11,091 bases of DNA from Bacteroidales bacterium (lineage in GTDB: Bacteria; Bacteroidota; Bacteroidia; Bacteroidales; UBA7960), in the NCBI GenBank assembly GCA_007132825.1, contig SLNX01000066.1, positions 1 to 11,091 of the forward strand, in the 5' to 3' direction. A program made the translations under genes and the position numbers. Positions 6,803 to 11,091 of the stretch are shown piece after piece. Position 1 is the stretch's first letter; the number at the start of each line of letters is the position of its first letter. The notes beneath the pieces were generated by a model. The model was not told the origin of the DNA and ran no database searches. It saw nothing but the letters and a program-made list of their open reading frames with translations.

Positions 6803-8335
6803 ATGGAACAAAAGGGGCAAAAACTTCGGGACATCTCAGCAAAAAAGGACAGAAAAGTCTTTTACTCATTGGATTACAGTGATCATGGGCGTGTTCCCCC
6901 ACAAGCCATAGATCTCGAAGAAGCTGTTTTGGGAGCCATGATGCTTGAGCAAAATGCGCTCAATAGCGTTATTGAATTTCTGAAGCCCGAAGTGTTTTAT
7001 AAAGAAGCCCATCAAAAAATATTCACTGCCATACATGACCTTTTTGCTGATAGCAAGCCTGTAGATATTTTAACCGTTACAGACCGGCTCAAGCAAAGCG
7101 GAGAGCTTGAGATCGCCGGTGGTGCATATGCCATTTCAATGCTTACCAACCGGGTGGCCAGTTCAGCCAATGTTGAATATCACGCCCGGATTGTTCAGCA
7201 AAAATACCTGCAACGAGAATTGATCAGGATAAGCTCGGAGATCATCAAAGATTCCTATGAGGATACTACCGATGTGTTTGATATTCTCGATAAAGCTGAG
7301 AAAGACCTTTTTTCTGTAAGCGAAACAAACCTGCGCAGGAATTATGATGATATGCACTCCCTGGTCAAACGAGCAATCCATCAAATCGAGAATGCCAAAA
7401 ACCAGGAGGGACACATCAGTGGTATCCCAAGCGGTTATACCGATCTTGACAGGATAACGGCAGGCTGGCAAAAGTCAGATCTGGTTGTGCTTGCAGCGCG
7501 GCCCGGTATGGGAAAAACGGCATTTATGCTTACCATGGCACGTAATATGGCCGTTGATTTTAAAAAGCCAATCGCTGTTTTTTCACTTGAAATGGCAGGT
7601 GTTCAGCTGGTTACCAGGTTGATTGCCAGTGAAACCGAACTTGCAGCCGATAAATTAAAAAGAGGACAACTTGAAGATTATGAATGGGAACAGCTTAATG
7701 CTCGATTGAGTTCATTAACCGATGCGCCACTTTACATTGACGACACACCTGCCCTGTCAATATTTGAGCTTCGTGCCAAATGCAGAAGGCTTAAGTCTCA
7801 ACATAAAATAGAGATGGTTATTGTTGACTATCTGCAGCTTATGACTTCAGGCTCCGACAATCACAGGGGAAACAGGGAGCAGGAAATCAGTAATATATCG
7901 AGGTCAATGAAAAGCCTCGCCAAGGAACTTGATATCCCGGTACTTGCCATTTCCCAGCTTAGCAGGGCCGTTGAGACAAGGGGAGGATCCAAACGCCCGA
8001 TCCTGTCCGACCTTCGAGAATCAGGAGCCATCGAGCAGGACGCAGACATGGTGTTGTTTATTTACCGCCCTGAATATTATCAAATAACTGAAGATGAGCA
8101 GGGAAATTCAACCCAGGGATTGGCGCAGCTAATTATCGCCAAACACAGGAATGGTGCGTTGGATACGGTAAACCTGAGGTTTATTCAGAATTTTGCCAAA
8201 TTTACCGACTATGACTCCGAAGGTTTTGGTGGAATGAGTGAACTAAGACCTTCTGATGATTTTGATGACCAACCTAATACATTCACTATCCCATCAAAAA
8301 TGAATGACATGGACGATGACGACGTGCCATTCTGA
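6803..8335 (+). CDS. dnaB: Replicative DNA helicase DnaB
   Basis: 510 aa. The hexameric helicase unwinds the lagging-strand template at the fork and recruits DnaG primase. The N-terminal domain (~30-135, beginning VPPQAIDLEEAVLGAMM) is followed by a linker and the RecA-like motor (~205-470). The motor shows Walker A RPGMGKTA (233-240), SLEM (261-264), Walker B MVIVDYLQLM (338-347), the SQLSRAVE and DLRESGAIEQDAD blocks, and AKHRNG (446-451) with the arginine finger. No intein interrupts the motifs, although DnaB is a common intein host. I chose ATG 6803 because the family-like sequence begins there; the open frame extends upstream to 6740 through promoter-like DNA. The C-terminus is unusual: an acidic linker ending MDDDDVPF, like the tip of SSB. 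It has its own promoter candidates and is probably transcribed apart from the ffh operon. Confidence 0.97.
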   Translation: MEQKGQKLRDISAKKDRKVFYSLDYSDHGRVPPQAIDLEEAVLGAMMLEQNALNSVIEFLKPEVFYKEAHQKIFTAIHDLFADSKPVDILTVTDRLKQSGELEIAGGAYAISMLTNRVASSANVEYHARIVQQKYLQRELIRISSEIIKDSYEDTTDVFDILDKAEKDLFSVSETNLRRNYDDMHSLVKRAIHQIENAKNQEGHISGIPSGYTDLDRITAGWQKSDLVVLAARPGMGKTAFMLTMARNMAVDFKKPIAVFSLEMAGVQLVTRLIASETELAADKLKRGQLEDYEWEQLNARLSSLTDAPLYIDDTPALSIFELRAKCRRLKSQHKIEMVIVDYLQLMTSGSDNHRGNREQEISNISRSMKSLAKELDIPVLAISQLSRAVETRGGSKRPILSDLRESGAIEQDADMVLFIYRPEYYQITEDEQGNSTQGLAQLIIAKHRNGALDTVNLRFIQNFAKFTDYDSEGFGGMSELRPSDDFDDQPNTFTIPSKMNDMDDDDVPF

Positions 8336-8346
8336 TTTTATAACCT

Positions 8347-8387
8347 GGTAGTAAAACAATCTGTCTATTTTACCCGTTTTATTTTTT
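8347..8387 (+). terminator. Weak candidate terminator after dnaB
   Basis: GGTA (8347-8350) and following A residues can pair, with a small bulge, to TTTTACC (8368-8374). A T-rich stretch follows at 8377-8387. The helix is AT-rich and bulged, so this is only a suggestion. Confidence 0.25.
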
Positions 8388-8400
8388 GGGAGATAATGAC

Positions 8401-8408
8401 TAATTTTG
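8401..8408 (+). promoter_or_regulatory. -7 promoter element for the exported GATase1-like gene
   Basis: TAATTTTG is identical to the ffh -7 element. The -33 is poor (TTTT at 8377-8380, 20 bp before). The transcript would start near 8413, giving about 35 nt of leader to the ATG at 8448 but only about 8 nt to the earlier ATG at 8421, which favours 8448. Confidence 0.5.
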
Positions 8409-8447
8409 TGATTATTCCGGATGTGCTTAATATTCACAACCACTAAA

Positions 8448-9728
8448 ATGAACGTTATGTTGAATACCATAAAGACCCTGTTTTTTGTAATGCTGATGTT
8501 TGCTGGTCTTGCTCTGCAGGCTGCTCAGATCCTCATACCAATGGATAACAGTCAGCGAAACCACCTTAAAGCTTATGGAATAGCTTATTACGTGCTAACA
8601 TATGATATAGAGATTAGCTGGCTGCTCAATTACAGAGGTGGAAGTTTTATGTTTGAATACCATCCTGAATTTGAGCAGGAACTGATGCTTCGAGGCGTAA
8701 GCCATCAGGTGATTGCCGATGTGCAGGCAGCGGGTATTCTGCGTGAGATTGCCGATCCGGAGGTCAACATGGAGGAGATCCGCCTGCATAAAGTGCCACG
8801 CATTGCTGTATATACCCCGCCAAACAGCCTTCCGTGGGATGATGCCGTTACACTGGCATTGACCTATGCAGAGATTCCTTATGATGAAGTTTATGATGAC
8901 GAGGTTTTGGCAGGAGTTTTGCCAATGTATGACTGGCTGCACCTCCATCATGAAGATTTTACAGGACAGTTTGGTAAGTTTTGGTTTGCTTTTCGCAATG
9001 CGGACTGGTATAAGGAGGATGTAAGGCTTGCCGAAGAAACAGCCCGCCGGCACGGTTTCTCTCAGGTTGCGCACCTCAAGCTTGCGGTTGCCAAAGGAAT
9101 TCGTGATTTCGTGCTTGGTGGCGGATACATGTTTGCTATGTGCTCTGCTCCCGAGAGCATTGACATAGCATTGGCAGCTGAAGGGGTAGACATCCTTCAT
9201 GAAGTATATAACGGTACACCCCCCGATCCGAATGCCCAGGAAAAACTCGATTTCAGCCGCACTTTTGCTTTTGAGAACTTCAGGATCGTACCAGATCCCA
9301 GTATTTATGAAAAGTCAAATATTGATGTACCCAAAACAGGTCGTAATCAGGCCACCGATTTTTTTACCCTTTTTGAGTTCTCTGCAAAATGGGATCCCAT
9401 ACCCACCATGCTGACACAAAACCATGAAAGGGTGATAAAAGGTTTCATGGGGCAAACGACTGCCTTCAGAAGGGAGGTGGTAAAACCAACGGTAACCATA
9501 ATGGGAGAAAACAGATCGAAAGATGAAGTTCGGTATCTGCACGGGACTTTGGGTAATGGAACTTTTACTTTTCTTGGTGGTCATGACCCTGAAGACTATC
9601 GTCACCATGTGGGTGATCCGCCAACCGACCTTGATCTCTTTCCCAATTCGCCCGGATACAGGCTAATCCTTAACAACGTGTTGTTTCCTGCTGCAAAACA
9701 GGAGCCTCTCAAAACATTGAATCAATAG
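8448..9728 (+). CDS. Exported GATase1-like (DJ-1/PfpI-fold-like) protein, function unknown
   Basis: 426 aa from ATG 8448; an in-frame ATG at 8421 would add nine residues before a clean signal peptide. Residues 1-25 (MNVMLNTIKTLFFVMLMFAG then LALQA) form a Sec signal with likely cleavage before AQILIPMD, so it should act in the periplasm or outside. The mature part has a WLLNYRGGSF segment, then an alpha/beta start PRIAVYTPPNSLPWDDAV, and a nucleophile-elbow-like GGGYMFAMCSAPES with Cys232. Near the C-terminus FLGGHDPEDYRHH has His379 and Glu382, resembling the GHPE site of class I glutamine-amidotransferase-like proteins; PGYRLILNNVLFPAA closes the domain. These would make a Cys-His-Glu triad. 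Similar Bacteroidota proteins are, to my recollection, named 'asparagine synthetase B', but AsnB needs a Cys immediately after the initiator Met and an ATP-pyrophosphatase SGGxDS loop, and neither is here. Substrate unknown. It has its own promoter and no operon partner. Confidence 0.85.
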   Translation: MNVMLNTIKTLFFVMLMFAGLALQAAQILIPMDNSQRNHLKAYGIAYYVLTYDIEISWLLNYRGGSFMFEYHPEFEQELMLRGVSHQVIADVQAAGILREIADPEVNMEEIRLHKVPRIAVYTPPNSLPWDDAVTLALTYAEIPYDEVYDDEVLAGVLPMYDWLHLHHEDFTGQFGKFWFAFRNADWYKEDVRLAEETARRHGFSQVAHLKLAVAKGIRDFVLGGGYMFAMCSAPESIDIALAAEGVDILHEVYNGTPPDPNAQEKLDFSRTFAFENFRIVPDPSIYEKSNIDVPKTGRNQATDFFTLFEFSAKWDPIPTMLTQNHERVIKGFMGQTTAFRREVVKPTVTIMGENRSKDEVRYLHGTLGNGTFTFLGGHDPEDYRHHVGDPPTDLDLFPNSPGYRLILNNVLFPAAKQEPLKTLNQ

Positions 9729-9735
9729 TTTCCTT

Positions 9736-10245
9736 CTATTTACACAGGGCAGATTTTTTTTTCTTATAAACAAGAAAAGCGTAAGGGTATTTGTTTTTTT
9801 CATCAGGCTCGTGTTCCTGCATCTCCAGCAGGTCCCATGTGTCGGGGTCTATTTCAGGGAAGAACGCATCTCCCTCGAAATTTGCATATATCCGGGTAAG
9901 GATAAGACGCCGGGTATAGTAAAGATCAATGAATTGATTGTAAATTTCTGACCCGCCTGCCACAAATACCTCTTTTTCCTTCTTTACCAGGCTGACGGCC
10001 TCTTTTATTGAGTGAACCACTTCGATGCCAGATGCATCAAAATCTTTATTGCCGGTTAAAACAATAATTCTCCGGCCTTTCAGGGGTTTCCCAATTGAAT
10101 CAAAGGTTTTTCGTCCCATGATTACGGGATGTCCCATTGTGCATTCTTTAAAATGCTTCAAGTCAGCGGGCATGTGCCAGATCAATTTGTTTTCGCTACC
10201 AATGACGTTGTTGTTGGCAACAGCAGCAATGAGCGATAGTTTCAT
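9736..10245 (-). CDS. folA: Dihydrofolate reductase
   Basis: 169 aa, normal chromosomal length. It reduces dihydrofolate to tetrahydrofolate with NADPH, restoring the cofactor that ThyA consumes. Family features in order: SLIAAVANNNVIGSENKLIW at the N-terminus with the Met20-loop region; the acidic active-site residue Asp28 in WHMPADLKHF; the NADPH-binding GRKTFDSIGKPLKGR (44-58); and VAGGSEIY (95-102). The C-terminus is a short Lys-rich tail. It follows thyA after 29 bp with no promoter motif between, so both are probably read from one transcript that starts beyond the right edge. Its stop lies 7 bp from the stop of the convergent exported protein gene. Nothing suggests a mobile, drug-resistant dfr allele: there is no integron or transposon context. 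Confidence 0.97.
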   Translation of the reverse strand: MKLSLIAAVANNNVIGSENKLIWHMPADLKHFKECTMGHPVIMGRKTFDSIGKPLKGRRIIVLTGNKDFDASGIEVVHSIKEAVSLVKKEKEVFVAGGSEIYNQFIDLYYTRRLILTRIYANFEGDAFFPEIDPDTWDLLEMQEHEPDEKNKYPYAFLVYKKKKSALCK

Positions 10246-10274
10246 GAGTATTGGTTTTGGTGAATATTTTCGGA

Positions 10275-11066
10275 CTACACAGCGACCTCTGCCTTAATGT
10301 GTGGATGTGGGTCGTAGCCTGTTAGGGTGAAATCTTCATATTCAAAGGCAAAAATATTTTTTTTATCTGGGTTAATGGTCATTTCAGGAAGTGGCCTGGG
10401 CGATCTTGTAAGCTGTAACCTGGCTTGATTCAGATGGTTCAGGTAAAGATGAACATCTCCGAAGGTGTGGATGAATGATCCTGGCTTCAGGTCGCAAACC
10501 TGTGCCACCATCATGGTTAGCAGGGAATAGGAAGCAATGTTAAAAGGGACACCCAGAAATGTATCTGCACTGCGTTGGTAAAGCTGGCAGGATAAACGCC
10601 CGTCTGCTACGTAAAACTGAAAAATGACATGACAGGGTGGGAGAGCCATCTCTTTTAGCTGTCCGACATTCCATGCGCTAACCATTAACCGGCGTGAATC
10701 GGGATTGTTTTTAATCTGTGTGACGATTTCACTGATTTGATCGATGTGTCCGTTTCCGGCTGGCCAGCTTCTCCATTGTGCACCGTAAACCGGTCCAAGG
10801 TTCCCTTCTGGATCAGCCCATTCGTCCCAAATGCGAACCCCATTCTGCTTCAGGTAACCAATATTGGTGTCCCCTTTAAGAAACCACAACAATTCGTGAA
10901 TGATGGACTTGGTGTGTAGTTTTTTTGTCGTAACAAGCGGAAATCCCTCTGACAGGTCAAAGCGCATCTGGTAACCGAACACACTCAAAGTTCCGGTACC
11001 GGTGCGGTCACCCTTTTTTACACCATTCTGTAAGATATGTTCCAGCAGGTTGAGGTATTGTCGCAT
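10275..11066 (-). CDS. thyA: Thymidylate synthase ThyA
   Basis: 263 aa, one residue short of E. coli ThyA. It methylates dUMP to dTMP using 5,10-methylene-THF and releases dihydrofolate, which the next gene (folA) recycles. Visible residues: Arg21 (GDRTGTGT), Glu58 in HELLWFLKGD, Trp80-Asp81, the Arg125-Arg126 pair (PDSRRLMVSAWN), the catalytic Cys145 in ALPPCHVIFQFYV, Arg165 to Asp168 (QRSAD), Asn176 (PFNIASY), and His206/Tyr208 (DVHLYLN). The C-terminus VAV matches the family's closing tail (AVAI in E. coli). The whole gene is inside the window, but only 25 bp upstream are visible and no -7 element is seen there, so its promoter is outside. This is the classical ThyA, not the flavin-dependent ThyX. 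Confidence 0.98.
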   Translation of the reverse strand: MRQYLNLLEHILQNGVKKGDRTGTGTLSVFGYQMRFDLSEGFPLVTTKKLHTKSIIHELLWFLKGDTNIGYLKQNGVRIWDEWADPEGNLGPVYGAQWRSWPAGNGHIDQISEIVTQIKNNPDSRRLMVSAWNVGQLKEMALPPCHVIFQFYVADGRLSCQLYQRSADTFLGVPFNIASYSLLTMMVAQVCDLKPGSFIHTFGDVHLYLNHLNQARLQLTRSPRPLPEMTINPDKKNIFAFEYEDFTLTGYDPHPHIKAEVAV

Positions 11067-11091
11067 GTGTTTATAATTTGTTATGTGTTTG

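Noticed and set aside
6803..8335. Intein within dnaB
   Set aside because: Walker A, Walker B and the later motifs run without interruption, and the protein has normal length.
9686..9703. Intrinsic terminator shared by the convergent genes
   Set aside because: The hairpin has only five base pairs and no T-run on either strand.
8448..9728. Calling this gene asparagine synthetase B
   Set aside because: No Cys directly after the initiator Met, no SGGxDS pyrophosphatase loop, and the protein carries a signal peptide.
1..11091. CRISPR array, tRNA/rRNA, SRP RNA, insertion sequence or phage genes
   Set aside because: No spaced direct repeats, cloverleaf, rRNA-like sequence, transposase or terminal inverted repeats were found.

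Overview
This window looks like a stretch of conserved chromosomal core from a member of the Bacteroidota, probably near the order Bacteroidales/Marinilabiliales. Four things point there. Perfect matches to the Bacteroidota -7 promoter element (TAnnTTTG) lie just upstream of four gene starts. There is no consistent Shine-Dalgarno sequence. One protein combines TPR, five PD40 blades, a carboxypeptidase-regulatory-like domain and OmpA, as in the type IX secretion protein PorE. The gene content is also typical (ffh-folD-queE, dnaB, thyA-folA). I see no RNA gene, insertion sequence, phage gene, CRISPR array or tRNA.

Layout. (a) 103-1491, minus strand: a cytosolic protein made almost entirely of TPR repeats, function unknown. 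It is divergent from (b) a plus-strand run at 1773-6663: ffh (SRP GTPase), folD (methylene-THF dehydrogenase/cyclohydrolase), queE (7-deazaguanine/queuosine pathway radical SAM enzyme) and the exported PorE-like protein. Gaps are 42, 24 and 13 bp with no internal promoter seen, so this is probably one operon. The 281-bp divergent spacer carries a -7 element for each direction, an 8-bp inverted repeat and a DnaA-box-like 9-mer. (c) 6803-8335: dnaB replicative helicase with its own promoter candidates. (d) 8448-9728: an exported protein of about 426 aa with a class I glutamine-amidotransferase-like (GATase1/DJ-1-like) signature. I believe this family is often labelled 'asparagine synthetase B', which the sequence does not support. 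(e) Minus strand: thyA (10275-11066) followed by folA (9736-10245), a two-gene thymidylate/folate operon that converges on (d) with only 7 bp between the stop codons.

How the genes work together. FolD, ThyA and FolA form a one-carbon circuit: FolD interconverts methylene-THF with formyl-THF, ThyA spends methylene-THF to make dTMP and releases dihydrofolate, and FolA regenerates THF. Ffh and the PorE-like protein both relate to protein export and the envelope. DnaB is replication.

No complete novel multi-gene system is visible. The items most worth a second look are the exported GATase1-like protein, the SSB-like acidic C-terminus of DnaB, a promoter placed so close to the dnaB start that a leaderless transcript is predicted, and the PorE-like protein inside a housekeeping operon.
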